Source: Arachnopeziza araneosa (lineage: Eukaryota > Ascomycota > Leotiomycetes > Helotiales > Arachnopezizaceae). Taken from it: a DNA stretch of 64,000 nt. The notes under the pieces were generated by a model, which had not been told where the DNA came from, did no database searches, and saw only the letters and a program-made list of their open reading frames with translations. Shown here piece after piece: positions 1 through 12,928 of this stretch. The position numbers and the translations under genes were made by a program. The DNA lies in the NCBI GenBank assembly GCA_003988855.1, contig QYAI01000141.1:1-64000 (forward strand), written 5' to 3'. The first letter of the stretch is position 1; each line of letters starts with the position of its first letter.

Positions 1-20
1 TTTTACTTGATTTAATCGTC

Positions 21-892
21 TTACCGGTCGCAAAAAGAATGGATTTTTGAGGGGCGGGCGAGTGCGGTGACCGTGCGAGTGCAGGGGAATACGAGTACGG
101 GATCTCGGTTATCGCAAAGCAGCTTGAAGAAATCTCGATCAGAAAAGCTTGGCGTTGTTCGATAATTTCCGACGGACAGTACACGTGGAAAGTTGCCAAG
201 TGAGTCTTGCAGAGCCCATTTTGAGAAGCGTCGAAAACAGTCCCAATGTATGCTTTTGTTGCCGCAAAGCACGGCTGCGGATTTAGCCATGAATACTTCT
301 TGAAGGACCCATATACGATTAAACCATGACCGAGAAGAAGCTTGTCCAAAGCTACTTGCGCTTTCGAAGAAGGAGCAGAGGTTGTAGGAAGATCATTTAT
401 CCAAGCATAGTTGCTGAGATAGTCCATAGCATCATTACTGTCATCTTGAGATTCTCCAAGGTACACAAGTACTGTGAATGCTTGTTGGTAGATGCGTGGC
501 ATCATTTCAACCTGGTGGCCTCGCTCAATAAGGCTTGTCTGATTGATACAGACAGCGTCAATCCATACAGTCCTTGGGGTATCCGCTTGTTGCAAACGCT
601 TGATTGCCTCGGAGCAATTCTTCGTGACCGAGATGCTCCCCTGCCCTCCACAGCTTATACTCTGAGGCATCTCTTCACTTCCCCACGTGTATGACAATGC
701 TTCATATTGCAGATGATCAGAGAGGCGGGAGTGTACGATAGCGCATGGGATATTTTCTAGTGTATCACTTGGCTTGATGATTAACAGCCGTATCTCATCT
801 GCTTGTTGAAGAGGGGAGTAGCAGTAGGTCTTTTCGCCCCCGTAAGCGCACGAGATTTGTGGAAGTGCGTCGGACTGGTTAGGAGACGCCAT
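21..892 (-). pseudogene. HET-domain gene, frameshifted (possibly truncated)
   Basis: On the minus strand an ATG at 892 opens a frame with the classic N-terminal HET (PF06985) blocks: a YEALSYTWG motif, VWIDAVCINQ and an MxxIYxxA segment. The frame is lost near 331-340. Downstream, the next blocks (SWFNRIWVLQEV and AAVLCGNKSIHW) continue in another frame down to a TAA at 21. One missing base would rejoin the two halves, and no plausible intron explains the change. The protein would be about 290 aa, shorter than most HET proteins, so the 3' part is either lost or never existed. HET proteins mediate allorecognition and cell death in filamentous ascomycetes. A sequencing error in a CTTCTTCT run is the main alternative. 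Confidence 0.7.
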
Positions 893-1388
893 GCTGAGGA
901 TGTGCGGCACCATACCTTTGATTTCTGAATTGCTTTGAATGTGAAGGAACAAATTTCCGACAAGGCTGAAAAGGTGATGTGAGGGTAGGCACGAATGGAA
1001 GCGAAGCAAAGATGTGGCCGAGGATCTGCTGACTTGTTTGTATGAGACTGATCCATCAGTGGTAGCACAAGCGCAAAACGCCGAAATCACACCAAAATAA
1101 CGCAAACTCTACCTCACAACACAACTTGACGAAACCAGACCATAATAAATTCTGGCCTTGCGTGTGCAGAATTCTGACACCCACTGGTGGTATGAACAGG
1201 ATAATTACGCCACAAACAGTGTACAGAGTCATCATGTGTAAAGATTCAATTTCGAGTAGCAGATATAATTTTGATTTGAAATATCATACAAAGTAAAGGG
1301 AATATCAAAGAAGGTAGAACCTATGGCAACAATACTATTCCCAACAACCAAGAAGTATATCTTGTGTTAATAATCATCCAACAAGCAA
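893..1388. other. Intergenic, no gene seen
   Basis: The only ORF here (781-1068, minus) overlaps the HET start in another frame and has no recognisable content. The rest is AT-rich spacer ending at the 3' end of the LGFP gene. Confidence 0.5.
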
Positions 1389-2819
1389 TCAACCAAGAAC
1401 AGAAATAACAGCAGCAATGTAAGGTTCAGCAGCCTCGATATCGTGAAGGATATCGTTAAGCAAACCACCCCAGTTGATACTGTTCTGAGCATTAGCCTTG
1501 ACCAAGTTCCAAGCGACAATTGCCCGCCAGTTCACACTGATGACAGCATTATTGACCGTGGTATCAATATTGTTATCATTAGCCGGACCTCCAAAGATGG
1601 GAGTACCGCTCCAATTTGGTCCACAGCTACCAGACTGCTCGAGAGTAATGGCAGTATTATCCGCATCGACAATGACCCAACCGATCTGGAAATTTTCTGA
1701 GACGAAGCCGATCTGATCGTGCATGTACGAGGTCCAGTGGGCGTTGCCGTTGCTGAAGATGGTGATGCTGCTGTGGCCGTTGACGTTGGGGAGCTCGATG
1801 TCGCCCCAGGTCCAGGAGAGGCTGGATGGGAGACCGCCGAGGTGGACGTAAGATGTGCCGGCGTGCCAGTAGATCATACCGTTGGTGAAGTCGTTGAAGC
1901 GTCCGCCGTAGTTGCCCGAGCCGGTTTCGTCTGTGATTGGGTAGCCGACGGAGCTCTTGACGTCGCCGATGGAGAGCCAGCGTTGGTAGATGTCACCGTA
2001 GATCAAGAAGGCACCGTGTTGGGATGTCCACTGTGAGAGTTAGAATATATTTTCATGATATTTTTGGGGTTGAGATAGTAAATACTGCTTCCTTGGTCGA
2101 AATTGTATCACTCGATACACTTTGTCCAGAGTAGATGGGATAGGAGAATTAGAGCCTGGCAGTACTTACGTAAATGGCATTCTTTTGAGAGAAAATATTG
2201 AATCTGAGAGTCGTGCCAATGTTATCCGTAGTACCGGTTTCATCCGTGATCGGGTACCCATAGGCACCATTTTGAGCAACCCATTTCTCCCAGATCATCC
2301 CATAAACGGCGTGAGCACCGCTCGTAGTATCATGGCAGTAGATGGCTCCCCATTGATAGTTCTTGTGAACTGTGCCCCAGTTGCTATCGGTGATGAAGCC
2401 ACTGAGGGCTGCACCAACGTTGGCGGACAGCTGGGTGCCCTTTGCGTCAATGAGGGATTGACATGTAGGGCGAAGGCCAAAAATTGGTTGAAATATGATA
2501 ATTTCTGTAGATGGATCAGTCTCAAGGCTTCTGTCAAGCGTGGTGCTATCTTACCTGGTTTGATGATTGAAGAAAGGGTTGAGTTGGGGTCAATAGTAGG
2601 TGCTACATCAGTGAAGTTGGATCCTGAAAAGCTGACCCTGACAGTGCCATTTGTTCCAGCAACAGCTGTAGACTGGATTGGCAGAGCTGTTGAAGTGGTC
2701 GTGGAGTTTGCTCCAAGAGTGGACGTTGAGTTTGTGAATGCTGCAGGTGCCGCTTGGGACAACCCGGCCAAGAAGAGAGTGAAAAGAGTGGAAGAGAAAA
2801 GCATTTTGATGATTTTCAA
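1389..2819 (-). CDS. Secreted LGFP-repeat protein
   Basis: Three exons on the minus strand: 2555-2819, 2170-2504 and 1389-2030. The introns (2505-2554, 50 bp; 2031-2169, 139 bp) have GTAAG donors and CAG/TAG acceptors, and phases agree across both joins. The product is about 410 aa. It starts with a signal peptide (residues about 1-26, ending AAPA) and a Ser/Thr/Asn-rich linker with many N-glycosylation sequons. LGFP repeats (PF08310) follow, recognisable by G-A-(I/F)-Y or GAFLIYG, then GYPITDET and a GGRFNDFTNG-type block. The C-terminal 100 residues form a hydrophobic, Asn-rich domain without assigned function. LGFP repeats are known from actinobacterial cell-wall proteins and also occur in fungal secreted proteins; a wall-associated role is inferred. 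Confidence 0.85.
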
Positions 2820-4130
2820 GTTATTGAAGCGAGTGTTGGTTGTTTTGAGATTGTGTGATGCAGATCTCTTCTGGAGCGACCCAAGCCAGATTATATACTT
2901 TCATGATGAGCTCGAGATTCAGCTTCACGGTCACGATGCTTCAATAATTTCCGCCATGTTGCATACTTGACCCCCTCGTATGTGATCGGGAACCGACTTT
3001 AGGGGTTGATTTGGAGTAGACAGTTCAAGTTTGTGGCCATGACAGGCCATTGTTTACAACCAAGTAGCCACACAGATTTGTTGATGCACTAGCAAACATC
3101 TCTAGCGAGAACCGATTGGAAGAAAACCGTATGATCTAAAAATGTCTCCCCCTTCGGATACCATGCGTACAAGAATCGGGAATTAGACGAAGCTGCGAGT
3201 TCCAGCTTGGCAAAAAGAAGAAAATTGTTGGATATAAAAGACAAGGAAAAACGAGTGTCACGATGACGCTGAGCGTCCAGGTCTTGACTCGGAGAATTTT
3301 CCATTCGCGGTGGTTGAAATGAGACCGCGGGCTGAAAATGCGGGGAGTACGCTATCACGCCAGGTCCCATCGGGGTTTATAAGGCTGAGCGGACAAGTGC
3401 AGGTACACAGGATCGATATTCACAATGTTTTAAATTAAGGGGAGAGCTGAGAGCCTCGCGGACGATGGAGAGTTGCTTTGAGAGGAAAAAAAATCAGTGA
3501 AAAGGGGTGTCTGCCTTGCAGGCTGAGCTGCGCATCGGTTCCCGACGGGCTGCAGCCCAAGCCACAGGAGGTGGTCGCTTCGCTGTTGTTCTCGCCACTC
3601 GCGGAATCGTAAAGCGGGCCAATAATCAGCAAGCTTCACTCAGGAATAGTAAAGTATGATATCTTGATATTTTAAAGGAGAGGTTGCTGGTATTATGGTG
3701 AGTGTTGAATATTGGCTGAATGGAAGCGCATCACTCTTTGCACCTCCAACTGGATCTGCTCAGTAAACTCTCACGTGGGTCGGTGTAAAGAATGGATGAG
3801 AGTGCCTAGAGTTAGAGAATACAGTCATATTTAAACATTCCCAAGTTTGATTCTCGTATTAGGGTTTACACTTGTCGATTTGCTTCAGACGGAGATAGGT
3901 ACTGTACGTCAGTGGTTGTCACGTGATGAGATCTACTTTAAAGCCGGCTCTCTTCCTACGAAAAGAGTGTGGTGCAGCAGATATGCTAGTTTCAAATGGT
4001 CAAGTGCTCAAAATAACTCAAGAAATAAGAATATGCTCAAAACAAATACCCCAAAGTCATCAAATCTCCAATAACTTGTAGTAAACAAAATGCTCCATCC
4101 GAGTGTCCAATTCCAAATTCCTCGTTGCTC
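2820..4130. other. Intergenic, no gene seen
   Basis: About 1.3 kb with short unconvincing ORFs on both strands, none with a family motif. It includes the LGFP gene's upstream region (2820-3000). A short GC-rich patch at 3430-3620 has no coding signal that I can support. Confidence 0.5.
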
Positions 4131-4792
4131 CTAGTCAAACAATTCAAGGAGGTACTTATACCAGCTAGGATCTACTTTAATACCTAGTTTTCGATAGTTT
4201 CTAAGAGTTTCAACTACCAGGTAGCTAGATACTGTCCCTTTCACAAAATCTCTTTTGGCATTGGCCAATAAAGCCTCAGCAGCGTAGGTAGAGACTTGTG
4301 AGCGTAGCTTAAAGTTCACATCCATAGGAAGGAAGTCCGCAATTTTCAGTGCCATCCTTCTAGGTGATAGTGTGTCCCGCCCTCGATAATGTTGTGGTAC
4401 TCAAGCCAGTAAAAAGGAAACGATAATGGCCCTAAGTCCAACCGTTATTTTTCACTACCGTTCTCCAATATGAAATCTACTATTGGCTCTCCAACTTCTC
4501 CAAGCTTTGCAGCTGCATAGATTAGAGGGGTTTGATACGTAGGCCAGAGATCCAATGTCGAGTTTACGGACAACGCTTTCAGCATCCTCAAATTGGCTTC
4601 AGATGTCGACCTTCTACTATGAAAAGGTGTTTGCAGCCGCATCTCGCCAGACTTGTTGGTGACACTCCAGGTATTCCAACCCAGCCGAGGTACGAGGACT
4701 CGAAGGCTTTCATATTGGGTGAGTGATTGATTGTTTGCCATATAAAGGAGGCAGTGAAGTGCATTGTTATTTCTCCAGTCTAAGAATGTCAC
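4131..4792 (-). pseudogene. Probable ankyrin-type gene remnant
   Basis: Two minus-strand open segments (4445-4792 and 4131-4355) lie in different frames with stops between them. The first has an ankyrin-like look: a DWRNNNALHCLLYMA helix pair, a TNKSGE turn, and TPLIYAAAKLGEVGEPIVDFILENG, which matches the TPLxxAAxxGxxxxVxxLLxxGA consensus. The second is a helical tail ending in YKYLLELFD. No start codon or upstream exon is convincing (the first segment opens with GTG). I read this as a decayed 3' part of an ankyrin gene. A multi-exon live gene is possible but I could not build one. Confidence 0.4.
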
Positions 4793-5830
4793 CGGAGCAT
4801 TTTAGGGTGTTCTCCACCAAGCGAGAGCGATAAGAAACAGCCTATCCGCACAAAGTGGCGAGGCTGAGCCCATAAAGCTTGGAGATGCAAAAGTTGGGTG
4901 ACGAAAAGGGATGGAATGGGGACTGGGACTGGCTGACATGGTGGCGGGCATGCAGGAGGGATTGATTGGTACGGAGTAAGCAAAAAGCATCGAGATGTGC
5001 TTACTGGACATGGAATGATCCGTGTATCTGGTCCAGCGCGTCAGCTCACGCAATCGCCACGGGACGATGCCAAAAGGCAGTGCAGGGGCAGCGTGCAAAA
5101 GGAGGTTGCAAAAATGGTGATGGATAGGGATGGTAGGGGTGTACAGAGCGAAAGAGCGAATCATCGCTTCCTCGTAACTCTGCTGAGTCTGCCTGCCTAT
5201 GTAGGAGGTGCAATTTCACCCGCGTGCTGTAACTGTCAAAGTGGTCCCTGTAACTGGTCTCGGAGGTTTCCATCTGTCGCATCAATGGGGCATCACCAAC
5301 ATTTTATGTACATGCTTTGCATTGGTCTAGTCGTTTTGACGCCTCTTGCCTGCGGGCCGCGTTATAGGGCAAGTATGCTGAGATCCTTGCAGGCAAAAGA
5401 ACCAAGCCTTGTTCTAGAAAAACATAGGAGGTCGAAATTCATCAATCCCATGTTGCTGTCTCATCTTGCTCCTTGCTTAAACCTGCCTAATGCGGCAGCC
5501 TGACGGACCGCCATCGCATTCCCCGAACTGATTTCGAACTGCAATAGTTACACGACTTGAAAACCATGATTCAACAAGTCGGTCGTACATATGGTGCATT
5601 TGTTTCTCCGAGTAAGCGCTATGGCCATGCAATTGCACAGAAAAGGCAGAGGTGGCTCGTCGCTCCTCCGTTAAATAGAAGAATTTCCCAAGGCCAAGTC
5701 GCTTTCAAGAATCTCATGTCACCCTTCAGATATTCCATGCCTCTGGCTACTTGATCTGTTCTCGAAGAAGTCCTTTGTACTTTACAGCCTTTGCCATCTA
5801 ATCAGCACCATCTTTCTTGGCTTTAACCCA
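4793..5830. other. Intergenic, no gene seen
   Basis: About 1 kb. ORFs at 4997-5503 and 5557-5754 lack recognisable motifs, have odd composition and do not splice into anything credible. Confidence 0.45.
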
Positions 5831-6281
5831 ATGACGTCCAAGGATACAGAAAACATGAGCGTTGAATAGTGAGTCCTCGCCCGCAAACTACAACATCAAT
5901 TGCACACTACCTACCGACAAAATATATACGACAAATAAACATCCAGAAGCTAACAATTTGATCAATAGCAACGACTCGACGGCATCAATCAAAGCCCAAG
6001 CTGAACTCCATTCCATCAACGGCAATATCTCAAGCCCTTCCAACGCTGCAACTCTGCAACCCAAGCCGACTTCAACTATCAACCCACCTCTCACAGCTCA
6101 GGATCTCGCTGCATATAGCGACACAAAAGAAGACGCAATGGAGAAAGTGGAAGAAGCTAGAAGGCTTCAACGAGCAGCGCAGAGTCTTGGGATAGACTCC
6201 CTCTTTGTGTTGGAGGATATCATCAAAACAGCTGGGTGCAAAAACTTGCTGCCAATGGAAAGATTCATTTCAGGTATATAG
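5831..6281 (+). CDS. Small uncharacterised protein, two exons
   Basis: An ATG at 5831 opens a 38-nt exon that ends in a clean GTGAGT donor at 5869. An acceptor CAATAG ending at 5968 restores the frame of a long second exon (5969-6281), giving about 116 aa. The N-terminal half is Ser/Thr/Asn/Pro-rich and probably disordered. The C-terminal half (from LTAQDLAAYSD) is a predicted helical segment with EDAMEKVEEARRLQRAAQSLGIDSLF. The last codons run into a possible donor (CAG|GTATAT at 6272), so a further 3' exon cannot be excluded. I do not recognise the family. Confidence 0.45.
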
Positions 6282-6833
6282 GAGAAGTAGGAAAGAACGC
6301 GCAAGGCTACAAGTTTGGGATGTCTTACTTTACGACCATGTAATTGATTGGGGTACGCGGCGTTAAGGCCGGATATGATAGAACTTCATTTGCTTACGGC
6401 TATTAACGCACAGCTCAGTTTTTGAAGGCCCAATGGTATCAACCAATTCCTTCAAAACTGTCACCAGAATCATGCTCCATATTTTATCAATACCCAATAC
6501 AATTTTCTCATACTCGTTTGCTGCTCAACTTTAATTTGCAGAATTCTATTTTCATCCACCATTCAAAGCGAGATACCTGAAGAATGATTTTAAAAGCGCT
6601 GTGCTAAAGAATTAATTTAAATTAAAGCTCATCAGTTGAGCTATCCGTTATTTGATTGTATAAATGATACTGAAAAAGGTCCATGGGTGGATTAGCGACA
6701 CGTGACTCGACTGCTTCCATCATGTGCTACTCGTCGCTGATTGGCTCAGATCAAATTCTGTCGAAGATGGGAGCTTGTAGTTGCGATCAACAATCACGAT
6801 TTCTGCGTATATTTGCAGTAACAATAATAAAAA
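6282..6833. other. AT-rich intergenic region upstream of the HET gene
   Basis: About 550 bp of AT-rich sequence with no coding signal. It holds the promoter of the HET gene that starts at 6834. Confidence 0.5.
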
Positions 6834-9041
6834 ATGTCTTCTCAACCTGCAAATAACAATACTGCTATATCTCTGTGTCATCAATGCTCTGGCATCTTCC
6901 GCCACAGTAAACAATTGTCCGCTATCCCAAATATGACATCATATCGGCATCATGAGAAAGCAGCGCAGGTCTTCGACACCGCTAGAGCTGGCTGTCATCT
7001 TTGCAAGCTTCTTATAAGCTCCGGTATTCCTAGCGAGCCTCTGACTCAGCCAGAGCCATCTTCACTCACCTGGGCTGTCTTGGAGCATCCAATCCTGTAC
7101 TATTTTACCTTGCCTAGAGATCGAGAGAGGAATCACCCACGGTGGTGGGACAAGAAATACAATCGTGGACTTTACGAGCTACATTTTGAGCTGGGCAGTG
7201 AAACGAAAAAGATAAACAAGGTTTTTAGCATCACCCAAATCGGAGGTATGTTAAGAATTTAAATTTCGTTGGAAGTGTTGAATTGGCGGTACTAAGATAA
7301 GCTGACATGATTAGATCCAGCACGTGAAACCCTGGAGGGTTCTACCAACTCTCCTCAAACTTGGAAAATGGTATCTCACTGGCTAGATGATTGTCTGAAA
7401 AATCACAAAATTTGCGGTCAAGATTGGTATGCGAAACCTGCAAGGCTTCTTGATGTCAAAATGACGGACACATCGTCAAAGTCAGAAGATGGAATCAAGG
7501 TCGTCGAGTTCAACGATGCCGATGAAGCGGTCCCTTATATGACCCTGAGCCATTGTTGGGGAACACACGAGCGACTTAAATTACTGACCACCAACATTGA
7601 CCAACTCAAGCAGTCAATCTCGTGGAAGGCATTGACAAAGACTTTCCAGGATGCGATCCAAATCACTCGGAAACTAGACTTCCGGTACTTATGGATAGAC
7701 TCTCTTTGCATTCTTCAAGATTCCGAGAGAGATTGGCAAATTGAGTCTGCCAAGATGGGTGACATATACATGGCGAGCTTTCTAAATATTGCAGCAACAC
7801 ATGGTAATGACGGGCGAGCGGGTTGTTTCACTGATCGAGATCCCGTTTGCATCACTCCCCTTATCATTAAAGCTTCTTGGAGTGGTCACAGCTGGTATAG
7901 GCCACAAAATAACATTTATAATGATAACAAGTATCTACAGCCTGGAATGGTAGCGGTCTACAACCACGACTTGGTGGAAGCTGTTGAAAGTGGGCCTTTG
8001 AACAGGCGTGGTTGGGTCATTCAAGAGCGACTTTTGTCTCCTCGAATCTTACACTTCTCCTCCCAGCAGCTCTTCTGGGAGTGTCGGTTTCAAATGGCTT
8101 GTGAGACGATGCCTGGCGGGCTCCCAATGATATTGCGAGAACGCGGATTGTCTTATGGAAGCCCAAGTATGCAAAGCCTGACATCAAGAGCCCGACATCC
8201 GGATTGGGAAGATGACCACAAAGCTCTGTTCCCGGGATATCTGTATTGGGGACGAATCATTACCTCGTACACAGGCTCCGACTTGACCAGGCAGGAGGAC
8301 AAGCTCGTAGCCATCAAGGGAATCATCGATCTCTTATGGATGGGAAATAACGATGAATGCGTTGCTGGCATCTGGAAGAAATATGCTCCCTACCAGCTGC
8401 TATGGCGGGTCGCCCGTGGCGAGTTTGCTACCCGTCCTCCGATATGGAGAGCACCTACATGGTCTTGGGCCTCGTTAAACGGACGAGTGGTAGGTGTTTT
8501 CGATCGGCCTAGATTGGATGACATCACAATGGATAAGGACATTCTCATCAAGGTCCTAGACATCAGTGTTTCCCACAAGGCAACCAAAAGTGCAACGCAG
8601 AGCACAGCTCCGCTCTCAGGAGGCGTCCTCAAATTAAAAGGAGAGCTTGCCAAAGGTATTTCTAGGCTTATCGAACCCGCATCAACCGCGCCACTCGATG
8701 GCGATCCTGATCTAATTGAGCCTAGCAGGCCAGTGCTCTGGGTTCAGACCTCGGACACTACCAGCGACAAGCTTGATGCGAAGATACGGTACGATATCGA
8801 GCAAGAAACCGAAGAACAAGACGTTTATTTCATTCCGATTAGAAAGGAGGCAGGAACAAGAGGATTAATTCTGAAGCCAATTCAGTCGCAATATGGAGTA
8901 TTTGAAAGGTTGGGAATTTTTGAAGTCGATGGAGGGGATTGGACTTCGATGGTTACTGGTTCTACATACACCCAAAATATTCGACCTCCCCCGGCAGAGC
9001 GGGGATTTGAGGATAGGCTATTCATTGTGAGTATAGTGTGA
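6834..9041 (+). CDS. HET-domain protein, intact
   Basis: Two exons, 6834-7245 and 7315-9041, joined by a 69-bp intron (GTATGT..TTAG) with matching phase; the product is 712 aa. The N-terminus carries an ISLCHQCSGIF motif and a conserved CHLCKLL block, usual in this HET subgroup. The HET domain (about residues 180-330) shows PYMTLSHCWG, TFQDAIQITRKL, RYLWIDSLCILQDS, DWQIESAKMGDIY and NIAATHG. Further on are GPLNRRGWVIQERLLSPRIL and RAPTWSWASLNG, the usual post-HET blocks. No disabling change is visible. HET proteins trigger incompatibility-type cell death when paired with a non-self partner; the partner is unknown. A short extra 3' exon after 9030 (GTGAGT) is possible. Confidence 0.9.
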
Positions 9042-9332
9042 GGAGAAAATTAGCTAAGAGTGCTACTATTCTTGTTGTGCTTATCCCCATTTTTTAACAA
9101 CTAACCGCGTCAGTTTCACGCAATTGACATCATTTGGCTCTTGAATTCACATATATTGCTTGAGTTAACGACTTCATTGATCCTAACCGAAAACAAACAT
9201 TGCTCTAGCCTTCTAATAAATCAGATCTCAAAGTAGGAAAGCTTGAAATTCAAAGTAACCTGCTCAGAAACAGCACCAGATCCCGCAGACAAAGCCCCCC
9301 CCCCAAAAAGATGCACGAATAAAAACCCGAAA

Positions 9333-12300
9333 CTAAAGATGAAATTCGTCAGGAGCTCCCAAGTCTATTACCATGGGATCCAATCCAGCCATGAATTCCA
9401 ATATATCAGCATGATGCTTTTCGAGCAGCTTCCGAGCAGCCATGAAACCATTTTTCTTCGCAAACTCACGCGCTCTCTCATACTGCTGGGCACCAGGTCC
9501 GGTCGTGAGAGCCCCGGCGTTTAGAAGAAGGTCGAGCATGTCGATGCGGCCATGCTCTGCAGCTGCTTCTAAAGCTGTCCTGCCACCTATCTTGGCGCCC
9601 GGGCCATTCACATCTGCGCCCTTTTCCAGAAGAAGCTGAGCTATCGGGACGTATCCACCAATAGCGGCAAATTGTAATGCAGTTGCTCCACGCTCTTCGA
9701 ACGGAGGGGCATTAACGTCGACGGTGTGACTGAGTAGAATCTTAACGACATCCATCCGGCCCTTTTCTATAGCTAGTTGCAATGACGTATGACGAACTCC
9801 AGGCACAATACCAGAATTTGGATTGGCTCCAGCAGCAATCAACATGTTAATAAGTGTCAAATTTCCAATGTCGACAGCAGCCAATAAAGCTGTTTGAGAT
9901 TCACATACTATCCGGTTTGGATTTGCACCTTTATCCAGTAACAACCTTACTATCCACCCATCCTTACTCTGATCTAGCTTGATTGCAGATCCCATAGCAG
10001 ACTCTCCATATACGGGATATGGCTCTCGTTCAGAGTCCACGGATGAACTTCTCCATTTTTCCTTGTCGCCAAGCCTTGGCTGGATAATTGTGTTGGGATC
10101 TATACGTTCGGCGAGCAGAATCTTTATAGCAGAAGACTTCTGTAGTCGCACAGCGTATTGAAGTGCACGACATCCGTAGCCTTTGGAGTAGCGTTTGTAA
10201 CGATTCAGACGTGCTGCTAAAATTGTTTTCACGAGCTCCATGCTTCCAGCAACGGAAGCAACAAGCGATGATTCATCTGCTTCAGCGCCGAGTTTAAAGA
10301 GGTAGCGAACCATCTCAAGGTTATTGTTCATGCATGCAGCCTCGAGGGCTGTACTTCCGGATAGAATGGCCTCAGGGTTGTTGACGTTGGCACCTGCTTC
10401 GATCAAAAGATCGATGATGTCCCAATCGCCTTTCTCGACAGCTACGGAGAGTGCAGTTCGGCCACTCGAGATCTCTAGAGCGTCGATATCGGCTCCTGCA
10501 TCAACGATTTGTTGGATAAGCGGAAAATGTCCCCAAGAAACTGCTGTAGGGAGGATACTTATAGTCATCAATTGTTTAAACTTCTCGATATATACAGTAT
10601 GATTCACCTGAGCACCTGCAGCGAGCAGCTTTCGGACCAAGTGTGGGTCTTTTCGGCGCATCGCTGCTGCAAGAGGAAAGTCGCTTCCATCTTCGCAGTT
10701 TATGTTGACACCTGCGGCGAGAAGTACTTCTACAATATCGTTCCGGCCTTGTTTAATGGCAATCAAGAGTGATTTCCCCGATGACTCTAGACAAGCTGCT
10801 CGGTATTTAGAGTTTGGATCTAGAAGAAGTCTCAGAATAGGACTATCTCCACGCGTCGTTGCAGCTTGAATAGCAAACTTGAGATCATCTCCTCCATTGA
10901 GCCTTATCCCACGTGTATCTAGCCATTGAACGAGATCCATCCGTCCATGTTCGATGGCTTTCAAAAACGCAGCAGTCTGCAGCGTGGTCTTGAATTTGTT
11001 TGCAGTTTCGAGGAGGAAAAACGCGACTTTGGGATCACTATTTGTGATAGAAGCCTCGATTACCCCTTCTGTGATTTTACCTCCATGTTTGAGTAGCAGG
11101 CTGATAATATCAACGTTACAGCATTCGGCAGCCTCAATTAAGTCGTCTTCTATGATCCTAGCTCCGTAGGTTATCAGTAACTCAATTAAATCGACTTTTC
11201 CTGTGAACGTTGCACATCCCAACACTGTAATAATCCAGCTGTCGCCGTCTTCATCATGAACCAACATTGCTTGCGGATCTGCGCCGGCGTTCAAAAGATT
11301 AACAGCGATAACCATAACATCTGCGTGAGGAACTCCATATTCATTCTTAATTACTTTCATGAGCGGAGTAGATCGAAACTTGCCCATAAAATTAATATCT
11401 GCTCCTGCTGAGATGAGAAGCTCAACAGCTTGGACATGTCCTGACTGTGCAGCGTAAGATAGAGGTGATGTATAAGAGTCTGGATTGACATCAGCCCCAG
11501 CGCCAAGCAAGACTCGTATTAACTCAATATCCACATTCTCCCTCTTCTTACCGTCACTGAAGGGTTCAAGGGCAGTCAAAAGTGGATCTTTATTTGCATT
11601 TCTTGATGAATTGACTTGAGCTCCTTTCATCAATAGCTCTCTTACCATTTCTATGTTGTGAAGCTGGCAAGCCTTTTGGAGCGGGGTCATGACGCTCCAT
11701 TTGTCGCGGTACACTAGTTCGTTGGGATTGATCCCCGAATGTAATATGTCTCGTACCATCTCAACATCCTCGTTGTAAATGGCTAGTTGAAAAAGATTTT
11801 CGACGAGTGCGTCGACCGTAGGTCCACCGATATTCCGGATGTATTTCATTAAGCCAGATTTTGATCGTCCCTTGATCCACTCATACACTTTTCCGCTGAT
11901 AGTAGATGCCGCCTCAAAGAAGTTGTTCGAAACAAGGTACATCGTTAACTTCATAAAGTCAAGGATCGGTGATGCTTCGCATAGTGGTAGTGCTATATCC
12001 TCCATCGTAGCATGGTTTTCGAGAATACTTTGGGGTACTATAATTTCAATCATTTGATGAAACGATCCTGGTTGGTTTTCTCTTCTCATTCCCTTTATCT
12101 CATTGAGAATACTATTCTGGATGTCCTGGGTAAGCGCTTTTGAAGTAGAGCCACTATCTTCATAGATTCTTGAGAATGCCTTGTCTGAACAAAAGTGTTA
12201 GTTGAGCATTGGTGTTTACTTGAATAATCTGAAAGAGAGAGATAGATAGAAGATACCGTGGATATCAAGATGAGGACCCCGGGTCAGAATACCGTACCTT

Positions 12301-12928
12301 GTTGACTAAATGCACTGTTAAATCTGCAGAACGGAAGCCAGTCCGCTTGTATTGAAACAGGATTTGTTGAGGGGAATATCGTGTATTGAGCTGATGTTGT
12401 CCTGGCAATATCTGGTGACGGGGTGCGAATCACAAATCCTTCAGGGGTGCGTGGTACTGTTATGGAAATCAGCTTCTAATTAGAATATTTGAAGAGAGAA
12501 TTACCTGGTTGATTAATATGTTGGCCATCGGATATCCTTCCATAGCGCTGAGTCTGTTTCCTGAGTTTCTGTGGGTTGAGAATCTTGCCGTCTAGAATCA
12601 CTTCAGATTCCTTGTTCTCGGTCTTTCTTTTCGCGATTTTTTGCCCAACCGTTTTCCATTCATCTGCTGTCCGGTATTTCCGAAAATCCCATTTTTTGAA
12701 TTGAAGCTCATATTGTGCATTGCTTCCTATGGTTAGCCTTACGATCATGGAATCTAAGTCTCCAGTATCGTTTCAAACTCACGTTGCGTAGAATTGATGA
12801 GCTTTCATTCTTTCTCGAACATCCTTAAGGCTCAGTTTCTCTCCCAGATACAATTTCCGAAGAACATCTTTGAACGGATCCCAGTCCAAATCAACAGCAT
12901 GGTTCGTCGATGGCGAAAATGCTAACAT
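9333..12928 (-). CDS. Clr5-domain ankyrin-repeat protein
   Basis: Four exons on the minus strand: 12783-12928, 12505-12722, 12298-12456 and 9333-12184. All phases agree, giving 1124 aa. Residues about 15-80 form a Clr5 domain (PF14420): DWDPFKDVLRKLYLGEKLSL, then a helix up to HQFYAT, then QYELQFKKWDFRKY across the first splice. A basic, linker-like region follows, then a helical segment. From about residue 290 to the end there are many ankyrin repeats, with repeated (T/S)ALxxAAxxGxxxxVxxLLxxGAxxN units. Clr5 was first described from a fission-yeast silencing factor; in filamentous fungi the Clr5-ankyrin combination is common but its function is unknown. The first exon junction uses an AAG acceptor, the weakest of the three. 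Confidence 0.88.

Noticed and set aside
2122..2970. Plus-strand 282-codon ORF
   Set aside because: Antisense to the LGFP-repeat gene, whose domains, signal peptide and introns are clear on the other strand.
4997..5503. 168-codon plus ORF
   Set aside because: No motif, no homology I recognise, unusual composition and overlapping ORFs on the other strand of similar length.
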